A DNA stretch of 64,000 nucleotides from Sarcocystis neurona. Taxonomy: Eukaryota > Apicomplexa > Conoidasida > Eucoccidiorida > Sarcocystidae. The DNA is taken from NCBI GenBank assembly GCA_000727475.1, contig KL647307.1:1508895-1572894 (forward strand). The letters run 5' to 3'. Within the stretch, counting starts at the first letter, position 1; every line of letters begins with the position of its first letter. The notes below the pieces were generated by a model. It was not told the origin of the DNA, did no database searches, and saw only the letters and a list, made by a program, of their open reading frames with translations. A program made the translations under genes and the position numbers. Of this stretch, positions 1 through 12,000 are shown piece after piece.

Positions 1-457
1 GGCCCTTTTAACTCTCAAGTGTACTAGGGATCTCCCGGCTGTCACAGAGTGTAACGCCACTAATCGTTCATTCCATCATGCGTATGTACGTGGCCACCTA
101 CGGATGAAGAGTGACCGTGACACGTCGACGTTTTCACGCTGCTGATTACGTCCACGTTGGGGGAGCCAAATTATCGAGCAACTTCCCCTGAGCCGTACTT
201 CACTCAGGCGCGCAGAGTCCATGCTTGTTGTACACCACCACATGTGATAAATTGCAAGGCATTACGGCCACAACGAGCACCCTAGCACAGTTCCCACTGC
301 ACTACAGCTTCTATTCTTTACCGCTCGTGCTAGAATGTCAGCCTGGTTCGTTAGTGCAAATTCCGACGACTGGACTGGTTTTATGTTGATCTGACACGTT
401 TGACGGGAAAAGCAGGGAGGAGACAGGGGCAAGTTTTCTTCAGATATGTCGACGTGC
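1..457. other. Unannotated leading stretch
   Basis: Mixed-composition DNA without trinucleotide or TA repeats. I see no convincing exon, signal peptide or RNA gene. The short open frames here have no recognisable motif. Confidence 0.5.
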
Positions 458-832
458 GTGAAGATTCCGCGGACGCACAAATCCTAGTGATGCCTTCTTT
501 GCAAAGTTGTGATGGGCAAACGGCTGCGGGCCGTAAAGATTCCGCGGACGCACAAATCCCATGAATGCTTCCTTTGCAAAGTTGTGGTGGGCAAACGTCT
601 GCGTGCCGTAAAGATTCCGTGGACGCACAACTCCCATGAACGCTTTCTTTGCAAAGTTGTGGTGGACGAACGTCTGCGTGCGGTAAAGATTTCGCGGACA
701 CACAAATCCCATGAATGCTTTCTTTGCAAAGTTGTGGTGGGCAAACGTCTGCGTGCCGTAAAGATTCCGCGGACGCACAAATCCCACGAATACCTGCTTT
801 GCAAAGTTGTGGTGGACAAACGTCTGTGGTGA
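458..832. repeat. 75-bp tandem repeat array, five copies
   Basis: The string gtaaagattccgcggacgc (small variants) recurs at 458, 533, 608, 683 and 758, exactly 75 bp apart, followed each time by a block containing ctttgcaaagttgtggtgg. Copies are highly similar with scattered substitutions. Because 75 is divisible by three, frames stay open through the array: the + strand carries a 25-residue repeat (K-R-L-R-A-V-K-I-P-R...F-L-C-K-V-V-V) over 509-832, and all three minus frames are also open. A real coding role is not supported by any recognised domain. It could equally be a minisatellite. Confidence 0.9.
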
Positions 833-3274
833 ATGAGAAGTGAGCTAGAATGTCTGATCATCTTGCACAGAACCACCACGTCCGACGCAGTTCCTCCGAC
901 CAGAAGCCGAGCAACGGTGGCACGCATATACGTAAAATGCTCTGATTACCACACGTAAGGAATATGACTGTCGCCCACAGCAGTATACGGTTTGCTGCGC
1001 CGCCACGGACATCCGTGGGATGAGGGGGGGTAAGAGATAAGAGACTGTGGACCGCCGCTGATGTATTGTTAGGTGTCACAGAGTGGACGTCAGAATAGAA
1101 TCGATGATTGCTCTGAAGAAACAACTGGGATGGAGCGCTTGGAGCAGCTTCAAATGGCTGCTGGAGGCCCGCTCCCCAGAGCTCAGAGCAACGCCTGCGC
1201 CCGTGTTTTTACCCGGGACGGCATGGAGTGGTACGACGCTTGTCCCATCTTCATGGATTCGCGCAGAGGGCTACTACGGAGTATCTCAGTGTGCACCTGT
1301 AACACCACGGGTCTCATACCAATCATACGCTTAAAAATCTACCGTGCGCTGTCCTCAGCTTTCAGTCGTGTCTGTCAGTGAGACTGTTGACTGAGGCTCA
1401 AGCAATGCCGGAATATGTTGACGGCCATTCACTGAATTCTTCACCAGCATTCGATAGGTGGTAATGGGCCAAACAACGCGGGAGCCATTTGCAGGGTACA
1501 AGAACCTTGTTTCTGGCTCAACAGCGACCTCCGTACTGGTACCGTCGTGACCCTCCTCAGGGTCGGAAGAAATACAGCAGTTACTTGCATGACACAAGAA
1601 TATGCTGTTATGTTCAAAAGCGACTTCAGGACACACTTTCTTCCAGACCGACAAGAATAGTCTTCAGGACACATTTTCTTCTAGACCGAGACGAATAATC
1701 TGTTTGATTCTTATATGTCTCGCCTACACGAGGAAATGCAGCGGTGGAGCGAGCCCGTAGTGACGGAGACCGGTATCTTGATGGCTGGTTCCTCTACTGG
1801 TTTCTGGTTGAAGTCCTCTATGAACCCTCTCCCCAGAGAAACAGTCGAGCCGAAAAGGCGTTTTGATAGTGTGCGTCACCTATTTTTCTATGTTTTCTTT
1901 TCTTTTGATAGAGCTGACTACGGTCGTGAGGAGACGCGAACCTTGTACAATCCCCACAGCACGAACTGTCACGGTAGCCGTAGTGTCTACGTGTCTTCCT
2001 TCACTGGAATCCTTCCTAAGTCCCCATCGACCTGGCCTCGTTTAAGAACGTGAGTGTACCGTGTTGACTGGAACGCCAAGTTGTAACACTTTTACTTTTA
2101 ATTTTTGGACACATATTTCACTGTAGTGTTGGCCGACGGAAGAATCCTTTTTCCTACGGCGAAAGGAAGCTACAATCTTGCCTTCGGATTGCATCCATTG
2201 GGCGAGCCGCAAGGGTGCGGAGTGGGGTGGGATGTCCCTTGCTGAAGTGCGGAATTCACTTCGAGACACCGTAGCTAGAGAGGCAACAGTAATCTTTTCC
2301 GACGCAGAAGGTTGTTTTCTTTTCTTACCATGGCGTGGCCGTCGACCGCGGTGGCACAGCGCACGTAGACGAACCGCATGGTAATGCAGCTGTTGATAAT
2401 TGGCTCTGCACAGCTGCTCGTCTTTGCTTTTCAAGTTTGTTCCTGTTTCTCAGAAGTTCTGGACTCACCGGCCAGTGCTACCAACTCCGTTGTTCGGGTG
2501 CGGCTGTCCCGGTTTACAGCGTTCGAGAACTCTCCGTCACGCGCTAAGGATGTCCTCGCTGGTGAGTCAACGCTTGCCATTTTGTCTCGTTCTGACGCTT
2601 ACTACCATCCCGTCGCGGTTGTCAAGGTCTGAATTTATGCCTGCGTCTAGTTCAAGGGTGTCTTCTCTGCTGCTAGTCTTGTTGACCCTGTGCCACTCTG
2701 TAGACACGGACACGCTTCAATTGGATATGAGTGAGCTACGTGAAGGGGCTAAGACGGCCCGGTAGGGTAACAGACAGTAATCTGTGCAGACTGCATCCGT
2801 GTGATCCGTGCGCAGAAGTCTGCTGTGTACATTCTACTGCCGAGGCGCAGCATCGTTGGTCCGTATTGCACAGTTTGAGGCAAGAGCACCGCGCTCCACT
2901 ATTCAGTTAGACGCGGTCACCGGTGGACCCATAGGAAAAAGACACGGCTCAAACGTGCTGCGTGTCGTGTGGGTGTCCTTGTACATTGTAGCAGATCTGG
3001 AACAACGACACTTCGGCCAGGCGGGTGGGGTGGGGCGCTTCACACGCGCGACGCACTGTCCGGCGGGGTCCGTAGCTGACCGCAGAAGATGCACTGGGCT
3101 GCCAAATGAATTTTAACCTCGAGCTGAAGTGTACGTTTTTGCCGCTCTTTGCAACTGTTTGCCTACGCAGTGCTGCATGCTTCAGTCCTTTAGTGGGACT
3201 CCACGACTGGCGCGAGTAAACCAACTGCATCCTGAAGGGGCTTCCCTCAGGTACCGGCTCCGCTATTCGTCAAA
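833..3274. other. Gene-poor stretch
   Basis: About 2.4 kb of balanced-composition sequence with no long open frame. The short frames present (for example 1715-2053 and 2400-2765 on +) show no domain, no Cys spacing and no convincing splice context. Small exons of an unrecognised gene cannot be excluded. Confidence 0.4.
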
Positions 3275-3533
3275 ATGAGACTGCGACGGTGGGTCGTCGC
3301 AGTCTTTATCCTTTTCAGCGTCAGCTGCTGCCTCGACAAGGTACTTCAAGCCGACTGCAAGAAGGGTAAGAAAGAACGGCATTCGATATATGCTTTGTAA
3401 CGGGCGCACAACCTGCCATCTTCTGTCATCGTTAGACTCGTGTAGTCAAATCTTCATTGGCGGACGAAAAGTGGAAACGCACGAAGGAGGCAGACGTTGG
3501 AGAATTAAACGACTAAACGGACTTTTTGCATGA
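3275..3533 (+). CDS. Possible small secreted protein, two exons
   Basis: The ATG at 3275 opens a reading frame with a textbook signal peptide: basic MRLRR, a hydrophobic core W-V-V-A-V-F-I-L-F-S-V, then small/Cys residues. The first exon would end at 3365, before GTAAGA. The next good acceptor, with pyrimidines and ending gttag, lies at 3434-3435. The junction phase (1 plus 2 bases) restores an open frame that reads D-S-C-S-Q-I-F-I-G-G-R and ends at TGA 3531-3533. The mature peptide would be about 40 residues, basic and Cys-containing. The intron would be 70 bp, short for this genome. The frame could instead be the first exons of a larger secreted protein. Function unknown. Confidence 0.35.
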
Positions 3534-4624
3534 GGGCGAACCCCCTAGACTGCCCGACCAACGTCGTATTAGAAGTTGCGAAAGGAATCGCAGACATCTT
3601 ACCACATTCAGCTGCGCCGGTCGCAGCGGCTTCGCTGGTTGATCCCCCCTGCACGTTTCGGTTTTCATGTTCTCTCCCATCCGTCAACTGTCAAGGAAGA
3701 GAACGCTTGCAGGCAGTCGCCAGCAGAGCACGGCGGAGAACAGGCACAACCCGGGTATGATCATCGCTTGCGACTTACGGTCATAGGGTTTGAGAACACG
3801 TGACACCAAGACATGAAGGGCACTTCCGGGATATAGTCAGACGCGAGAGCACGGTACTGCTTACACCACTCCCACTCCTGCTCTCAGGATTACTGCAAAC
3901 ATAAGTAGTAGGTTAACATTTGGCATGAAACCAGTAATTAGATTGTGCGTCTCCTTTCAAGAGGTCGTGAGTGTTCGGATCCTACCCTTGACCACCGCAC
4001 TTCCCGGGAATACGTGTGATCTGCGTTGTACGTCGTTTAAAGACAGTCCAGCAGGCGTGCATTGGTATCAGCTGCTCTAGCGACCGTTTTGATGCCCATT
4101 TGCGACATCCTTTCGTATTCAACCTACATATCCTGGTATATTCCGAGAGAGTTAATACCATTCTAGTGGATTTCACAGGAAAGTGCTTGCATTTGTCTTC
4201 CTATGAGTGATACTGCGACTCTTTACAGTGCAGCCGTTGACGTGAACTCACACCAGTTGTCCGTCAAGTCGCAGTGTACCCTGACTCGCTTTTCGCATTT
4301 CTCTCGGTATGAAGTGTCGCTACTGCACGGAGTGCGGGTGTAGTTTTCTCCCACTGTAAGAATGTCAGCAGATCAAGTCATCCGTAACAGTAGCATTGGT
4401 GCACTGTCCGCAACAGAAGCATGAGTGCGCAGTACAATATCATAGAATCCTTTGACACGTGCACGCCGAACTCCTTCCGCAAGGACTCTATGAAATTGTC
4501 ACAATGTTGTCACAATGTTGCCTTTTTGAAGGTTGAGTACACATTCAGTGAGAGATAGGCGGAGGCAGCTGTTATTACGTGAAGTTGTGATGGTGATAGT
4601 TCTTGGACACGATCGTACGCAGCA
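3534..4624. other. No supported gene
   Basis: A + strand open frame at 3530-3760 contains several Cys and hydrophobic residues (C-P-T-N-V-V-L-E-V-A...) and might be an exon, but I could not connect it in phase to neighbours. The rest shows nothing recognisable. Confidence 0.3.
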
Positions 4625-4840
4625 CAAGTGACAAAAAAGGCGATAGTGTCAGCATGTGACGCGCGGACTGCAGAGACTTCGAGGACTGCAAAACACAGGA
4701 ATTCTCGCCGCCGTCCCGCCGAGAGGGGTTCTCCCAGGCGCTCGAAAACACGGAAAAGTCCAAAACCATCCAAGTCTCGTAGGCGCAAGGAAGAACGGGA
4801 GAAGAAGTCACGCAGGATCCCCTACCGCAAATCCCACCCG
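4625..4840 (+). CDS. Candidate internal exon, strongly basic
   Basis: An open + frame flanked by acceptor-like gtacgcag (ending 4624) and a GTGAGC donor at about 4841. It encodes a highly basic stretch rich in Arg, Lys and Ser, with runs such as R-R-R-P-A-E-R-G-S-P-R-R-S-K and S-K-S-R-R-R-K-E-E-R-E-K-K-S-R-R. Such composition fits an RS-like or nuclear/linker segment, but no domain is recognised. Partner exons could not be placed, so this may be a chance frame. Confidence 0.25.
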
Positions 4841-6396
4841 GTGAGCGTCGAGTGAGCGACGCGCAGACACGTTACTCCAGGGAGGGCGAGGTGATGTAAG
4901 TTGAGAGAGAATGTCGCCATAGAGGTAGACTGTACCAGCGTTTGTGTCTGTCCAGTCAATTGCAGGCCCAACGGGTGTGTGCATTGTTGTCTTCTTATCT
5001 AAGGGGAATCTCTGCGTAAGGACCTGTGCTTATGCGCACATGGGGGTAGCTTTTCTCCTGTGTGCTGTGCAGTCAACGTGTGTCCCCTACGGTAAGGCCG
5101 AGGGCTCTTTGAAAGGTGGGAGAGTGCCTGCTAACAGGCAAAACGGATTACCCACATCTCAACCTGAGTTTACCGAACTGCACTATTGTCGTCAATATTG
5201 TACATGGAATCTTCTGACCTGCAAAATTCTGCCACCAGCTAGTCACCACCGAGGCAAGCAAGCCGAAGCAACTGCACTCCCGTACGTTCTGGGAAAGAAC
5301 AAGCCGGGAAAAACATTGCGCATTTGCAACAACACCCGAATCGCCCTTCGCGTTGAGGCGCAACCGACTAGCAGCCGGTCACTGAGCTGTGCACTCACGT
5401 AGCGCGTGGGAAATAAGCTTGGAACAAGCACAAGCAACCAATATATTTGAGATCCCACCGTAGTACGATGGAGAATGTTTACCAGAGCAGATACTGCTAG
5501 GTACTTCCGACGTGCTAGTTCCATTCAGAAAAAAAAAAACGCCAGCGGGCCTGCAGCGTGTCCTACTGGTAGCTGTAACGAAAACGAGCGGTGTTTCCAT
5601 GATGGAAGCGCGTACCCGTAGATATTTCTGGGATTGTTCACGAACACCCCAATCATGCATGAATTCCTGTGGGTCAGCATAGAGCATCACCTCTCTCCAT
5701 GGTCGTACTAGGGCAATTAGCAAAAGTTTGGAAAGTAGAAGCTGAGACGTTCCAGCAAAACTGCCTGTGCAACAGTGGGTCGTCCCAGCAGGTAGAATGG
5801 ATGGCACTACGTAGGTGTGGAAGCAGGTATTCGCCGGCGCTGCATTTTCCAAAAAATTGCGTCTGTGGTTATGAGGTATTGCTGTGATCAGACATGCCAG
5901 TATCACACTAGTATATGAAGGTGCTTGCGTGTCTTTCTGCACTGGTAGAATGCGTTCAGAAGTGAACTGAACGCACACACAAGTGTGTGCGTAACATTCA
6001 TACTCTTGCATCTTCCTGCATGCGCAGATATCACGCATTCTAGTCGGTGAACTCTGGTCCGCAAAGCATCAGAATTCTACTTAGATCCTTTTTTGTCTGA
6101 CTGCATGTGTGAGTGGTTCTGCAAGGTCCATACGTCGCGTGATGGCGCTCTCTGTGAACTTGCGCCTGCCTCAGAAAGTTCCCCCTACTGTGTCGCATTC
6201 CTGCGGTCGCCAGAGGGGCCTTTATGTGCTGGAAAAATCCCTGCGAAACTGGTTTCACTGTGGAGCGACACACACGCAGATGTTGCATTTGAGCCTCAGG
6301 CAATAGTAAGCATCAAACGGTCACATTTTCATCGCAAATGTATAAAAAAGTGTCTGTTCAGTGCGCTCTATTTCGACTGCTGATACAGATTTGAGG
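4841..6396. other. No supported gene
   Basis: Contains open frames on both strands (4944-5402 +, 5379-6038 -) with no recognisable motif, plus an A10 run near 5528. I cannot support an exon here. Confidence 0.35.
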
Positions 6397-7888
6397 ATGT
6401 CGCCCGCGACATGCTCGCGGAAGGTTTTTTCTGGTAAACGTAGAGCTGAGTCGTTGCGGCTGTCTTTTTCGTACGCATCAGTTGCTGCTGCGCTGTCCCT
6501 GGTACTAAATATCCTTTTGTGCGTCCAGACTTTTTACTTTCCCACACGGCTTCTCACTTGTGTCGACTGCGTAAATTTCTTGCACCGGGTGCCTGAGGGC
6601 GTTTCTGTATGAGGAAACTTCCCCTGTTCCCACAGGAGTTCCTGACACGTGGGACTTCCACGAGTTCTCCCGCCTGTACCCCTACACGCCTCTGGTGAGT
6701 TGCCTGGTGACACACACGTAGTTTTATCGCTCATCATCTACGTTTGTTAAGCGTTGGAAGCTGCTGCTGTGTGTCTGCAACTCGCTGACTTTTCACATGG
6801 TTGCGCCTCGTCAACAAAGCATTCCTCCCATTCTATTTGAATGCTTTTCGTGGCGTATGTCTTGCTCAGGCTTCCTCTTCTTTGTGTGTTGTGCTGCCAA
6901 TGAATGAAGGCTGTCCGACTCACCTCTACTACCCCTGTCCCGGAATTTTGCTGTCCGGAAGGCTATCGTGCAGCTGAGGTACTTACCTTTGAACGCGCAC
7001 CGAAGCCGAAGCCCGCGGTGCCTCCCGACGTGACTTCAACGCCAGCCCCACCCCCTGTCAAAATCGAACAACCTGCAGCTGCACCCCCGGAAGCGACCCC
7101 TGTTTCCGAACGCGAACAGGAGGTCTTTGACACAGTTCAGAAGTCCAAGGTGTCCCCTGAAGCGGGGTCGCCCTCGACATTGTCCGTCATCATCACGAAC
7201 ACTGTCACTCCCGAGGGGGGGACACCTGATGGCCAGTCTCAGCAAATAATTCGAGATTTTACACCCCCACACCCGACGCCGCCCCAAATGCAAATCCCTA
7301 TTGCCCCGATGCCGCAAACATGGCCCGCAGTTGCACCGCCACGGGAGCCTGAACCACAAGTTATTCATTACGCTTGTCCCATTATGCCTCAGCAGATGCA
7401 TCAAGTGTATCCGATCCCTCCTCCTGCTCCTCCGCCCACCACGGTGCTTGTTGCTCCCCCCATGCAGCCTATGCCGCCACCGCCGATGATGCCTCCAATG
7501 GTCTGTAAAGATATGCGCGTAGAGACGAGGGACTGCGCTGACGTATTTCCAGCGACACTTCAAAACACTCCTCCACTTTCAGCTTGCCTGTTTACATGCC
7601 CACTCCCGACTCAACCTTTCCTCATTGACAGAGGACGTCTGCGAAGGAGGCTGTGCTGGTGCGTCATCCGCTGATGTACGTTCCAGCAGTTTGCAGGGCT
7701 GGTTGGTTGCTGCTGCTGCTGCTGCTTTTCGTCAGCATTTTGTGACGCTGTAGACGTGCCCCGCAGATTCCAGGAAAGAATGTTTCGATAGGTGTCTCCA
7801 CGTTGCAATGGGCCAGCCACTCGGCGCTGAGGAAGCTGTTCATACGCAGTGCTTTTGGGATGCTCGCCGCCGGTACTCCATCACTTGA
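6397..7888 (+). CDS. Pro-rich, Cys-rich protein with N-terminal hydrophobic anchor (multi-exon)
   Basis: The ATG at 6397 opens a frame with a basic N-terminus, then a hydrophobic stretch (S-V-A-A-A-L-S-L-V-L-N-I-L-L-C-V), a likely signal peptide or anchor; the end of this first exon is uncertain. Later exons connect in phase: 6614 (or 6636)-6694 with V-P-D-T-W-D-F-H-E-F; 6910-7542 with P-E-F-C-C-P-E-G-Y and a long Pro/Met-rich part; 7634-7658; and 7767-7888 ending in TGA. The joined C-terminus has spaced cysteines (C-x9-C-x3-C-x3-C-x6-C-x3-C). Secretory targeting and clustered Cys suggest an extracellular, surface or oocyst-wall-like protein, but no named domain is certain. Terminal exon phases all match, which supports the 3' half more than the start. 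Confidence 0.5.
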
Positions 7889-10800
7889 CTACCCAGTCCG
7901 TGAACCCTTCAAGAGTCCAGAAAGTTGGACGCGCATAGCCGAGCCACATGAGAGATTAATGCCCACACCAAAACTGGCGACAGCACCGCCGCACCGGTGC
8001 CTGCACTTGAACCCGCTCCGTGTGTACGGTCCTTCTGTTGTATTCATTTCTCGAAGTCTCATCCTGGATTTGGCAGGTGCTGCTGAGATGAAAACTGCTC
8101 CCTGTGGCACAAAAATGTGGGGTCAGCGCTCGCTACATCTTGTTCACCCACGCGACGCGACTTGGCACCGAAGTTGACATATGCCAACGGCATGGTGAGA
8201 CGCGCACGTTTCGTGCATCCAGCAATATGTGCGTTTGTCCCGCAGCACGGTCTTTGTATTCATAAATATTCATATGTGACGGGTACAGTCATGACTTCCT
8301 GTCAGTGCGGTAGAGCAGCACGAGCGCAGCAGACGATGGGTTGTGTGCTGCCAGCAATCCATGGTTTACGCCTGCCAATTCTGTATGCGAAGTGCAAGCG
8401 AAAGCCGGAATGTACGCACACAAGACAGGGGTTTGAAGTTGTGTCCGAACCGGCTGGCCGACGCGCGTAGGGCAGACACTTATCACAGTCCATACGTTGA
8501 GTACTAATAAACCTACTTTACGCCATGCCGGTGCCACACATCGACGAAATGGAAAGAGGTGATATCTGTGTCGGATGTCTGAGATCGCAAGCATTACAAC
8601 GCATTTTCGCCCCCCGTCTTGAAAAATGGTGCATAGGTCTACATCAGGTGCACTTCAATGCTTTTAGGGATGCGCACTTGGTACCGCTGCACGGATACAG
8701 TCCAGATGAGAAGCCCGTGTGGTTTCAGATGCGGAGGGTAAAGCGCACGTCCTCAGAGAGGAGCGGAGACAAGGAGCGGAGGCAGAAGGTAGAGCAGGAC
8801 TGCGGTCGCTTGAGTGTGGCGAGTTTCTACGTAACGTTGTAGCAGGGCTTTTCAAGGAGAATGTGACGTGTTTACTCAAAATGATCACCTGCTCATCCCA
8901 AGGCGCTGCACAGGGCGCAATCGTACTCCTCGTCGCCACTTTCCCGTTACCAGAATGATGTGAGCAGGCTTGTAATGCCGACCGGCGTGACACGCGCCAC
9001 CAATCTTTTTTGCTGCTGGACCTGTCAAGCACATGTTGCGCCCCCCCTAAGACCAGAAAGAATACCAGTGAGGTACACAGAGTAACCCGGGCCTTATTCT
9101 GTTTAGGACGATTGTTTCTGCCGCAGTTCAAACCTCGGGTCTAGCTCCGGTCCGTACCATACTAAATTACTTTTCTGCAAAATTGCACGCGCATCACTAA
9201 CCTTGTGCGTAGTGGGTCACGCTACCTCGGTTCAAGTGTGTCCGACAACACATTAGTTTTCCCAGCTGGTGACGCTCGTAGGTACGGTTTGAATTGCATT
9301 GACGTACTGTGAAACCGTAGTGGGTGTACAGGCGTGGGCGCTACGCCACAGCCTGCGGATGTCCAGTTCATTGTTTCAAAACGACAAAACTAAGCTGTGA
9401 AGGTATTTCGTGCATTTGAGATCGTTTCGATGGTGATTTGAGCACTCTTCCGCAGTAACGTCTGACCACACTTCTTTGCGGGAGAAACCTACCATAAGTG
9501 TGGGGTCGCTACAAGGTGTCGGTGCACGGCTCTGAACCTGGTCACACTCTTGTATCCCATGGAAAAGTCGCAGGATGAGTACTGCAGCACGTGCTACAAG
9601 TACTATGGACGGAACAGAACTGTAGCCTTGTCACGCGACACCTTAGACGGCATGCAATCCACGCTATGGTCTTCTCTAAGGTCACTTCGCATGGCTCTGT
9701 GATGTGCGCGGCTCGACGGCTCATTTGAGACATTCGAGCAACGACCCCTTTTACTTCCTCTTGTTGTTTCACTTGGGAACTAGAGTTTGGACCTGACGCA
9801 GAAAGACCTCATTGGCTTTTTGCTCGCACAGACAACTGATTAGTTCAATACAGGACCACGTTCGATTGCATGCACACTTCGGACGAATTTCGTCTTCACA
9901 TAGCATATGCGTGTAGAAAGGGTGCACTATCAGGCAAAAAGGCTTTCCTTACACGCCTGAGGTTCATTTGTGAACCTCAGGCCACGCAGATGCTGTAGTA
10001 TTCTGCGGAACAGCGCAGGATCGAGCATGGAGTCGACTACTTTTTGCCAGGCATTGGCATGCGACTACTTCTTGGTTTGCTCCTTGTTGCCGCAGCACTT
10101 CGCCTGCGAAACATATTCCCGAGGCGAGCGCTTCTATTGAGGGGGCAAAAAATGTCAACTTTTTCGCTCCTGGTGCTACTGCTGCGGCTTCTGCTGCTAC
10201 TTCCTCTCACGCGGCTGACCCAGCCCCACGCACATTCCTCCTGTGAATTGCAGGCCATACAGATATTTGAGTAGTTCTCGAGACTGCCCAGGATAAAGGG
10301 CAAAATCGGTAACTTTTTTTGGGAACACTTTCTTGCGCCGCTTCAAGCCCCTAAAGAGCGTACGACACGCACATTGGCTCACGCGCGTACTATACATGCT
10401 GCTCTGCATCTGTGTGTGTGTTTATTCTCGCGTAACTCACGGAAGTTGTTTTGCGCATAGAAAAACGTTGGGTGGCGTGCACGCTTTCCCGACGCCCGGC
10501 TGTCTCCACACAGAGGTATACAAAGCACTGCGCGACTGCGTCCCCCACTGAAACATTTCGTGCCTGAGAGGCTTTACGTGTTGCCTACTATCACACCTGA
10601 CACCATGCATTCCTGTAGTTCGTCGTGCAAAGGATCGGTGGCGTTAGACCGTTGTTTACAGTGTGCCCACCTCTCCCGCATACGCACACCACTGTGACTT
10701 CTATCCCTGTGAGAGCCTTAATAGGTGGGTCTCATATTAAAGGAAATCGTGTTGAAGGGCATAACCGTCTAGAGATACGTGTAAGTGGACAAGTGCGTAC

Positions 10801-12000
10801 TGCTCAGCGCATACACACGTGTACTTGTGCATTTGGTGAAGAAAAAAGTGGTGGGAAGCGGGCACACGAGATCCTTATTCTTTTGAGCAAGTTCTGTGAA
10901 AGAGGGTCGGGGTAACATTTGTCATTGTGATGCGCACTCAGCGAATCACTTCAATTCAAGTCGTGCGATGACGCACACCTACGCATACATATATATGTAT
11001 ATCCCGTGTGGCCGTCCTCAGACAGTACTGCGTGTACTGACTTGCATCTCCCGTGCATGTGTGCGTGTGTTTGCTAGTCTGACAACACTGCCGGGCGCAA
11101 GCAGATCTACCGTGTGGATCTACCGACGACACATGAATGCTGTCTCTGTCTATGCAGCCGTCCGAGTAATCTTAGCCGTTAAGGACAAGACGCTAGCGGT
11201 CCTTCATGGTATACGGGGAGCGTCTAATAGGTCTGTGCATAGCGTGAGTACGGAGGTGGTTTTTACGGAATCGATTCTCTCCGCATCCTACGGTACAATG
11301 ATGCCTTTAGGTCAACCCAGATGTATGAGTCCAAAAACTCGTGTGTCAGAGCTGCTGCCTGCTTCCGCTTCGATAAAGGTTGTACTGGAATGCGCAAGCT
11401 ACTACGTTTCTAGACACGAACCTTTTTCATTACGAAGTTACTGTTTTCGATTCCAAAAATAGGAAACCTCTCTTCGGGTAGTTATCCTCCTGCGTGGGGG
11501 TGAATCCGACTCTTCAAATGTCGATGGGAGAAAGACCCGGTCTCGTTGCGTGACAGATTAAGTCAGCTGGAAAACTTAAGGGTGATAGAGTATGTATGTA
11601 TACACATTTATGTGTGTATGCACAAATGCACAGACATAAGACCTCGGTACATTGTACCCTATTGTACAGAGTAGCAGCCGTACGTCTACACCGTACGGTG
11701 CACGTCTGCACTCGTCGAGTTGCTTCATATAAAGTGCATTCAGGCTACTTTCGTGCAGTTTTCGTCGTTACGCGGATGGAGGACAAGTTTGTAGGCATAC
11801 GCCTTGGTCCGTCTCTGTATGCATCCATACGTGCCCCTTGCGTTGCTGCCAGATTCCTACTCTCTGTACGCGTTTGTTTTAACCTGTGTCACGTACAGGG
11901 ACGAGCGTGGCGTACGGGGGAGCGCGCCCATACTTTGCATGTCTTCTTACAGCATTGCAAGTCGCATATAACCCTGTAGGTCATACGTGTAAACGACCAT
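7889..12000. other. Gene-poor stretch
   Basis: About 4 kb without recognised coding sequence. The longest + frame (10896-11462) crosses a TA microsatellite near 10987 and has no motif. An open frame from an ATG at 8525 (105 codons) is possible but unremarkable. A perfect hairpin at 9955-9982 is listed separately. Confidence 0.35.
9955..9982. repeat. Perfect 12-bp inverted repeat with 4-nt loop
   Basis: The arm gcctgaggttca (9955-9966) is followed by tttg and its exact complement tgaacctcaggc (9971-9982). It lies in a gene-poor stretch. It could fold as a cruciform or RNA hairpin; no role is known. Confidence 0.85.

Noticed and set aside
458..832. CRISPR array
   Set aside because: Units are contiguous 75-bp repeats without unique spacers, and the genome is eukaryotic.
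7711..7726. (CTG)n run as a coding Leu/Cys stretch
   Set aside because: It falls in the intron between exons 7634-7658 and 7767-7888 of the Pro-rich gene model.
10896..11462. 188-codon + open frame
   Set aside because: Crosses a TA microsatellite, has no motif, no signal and no splice support.
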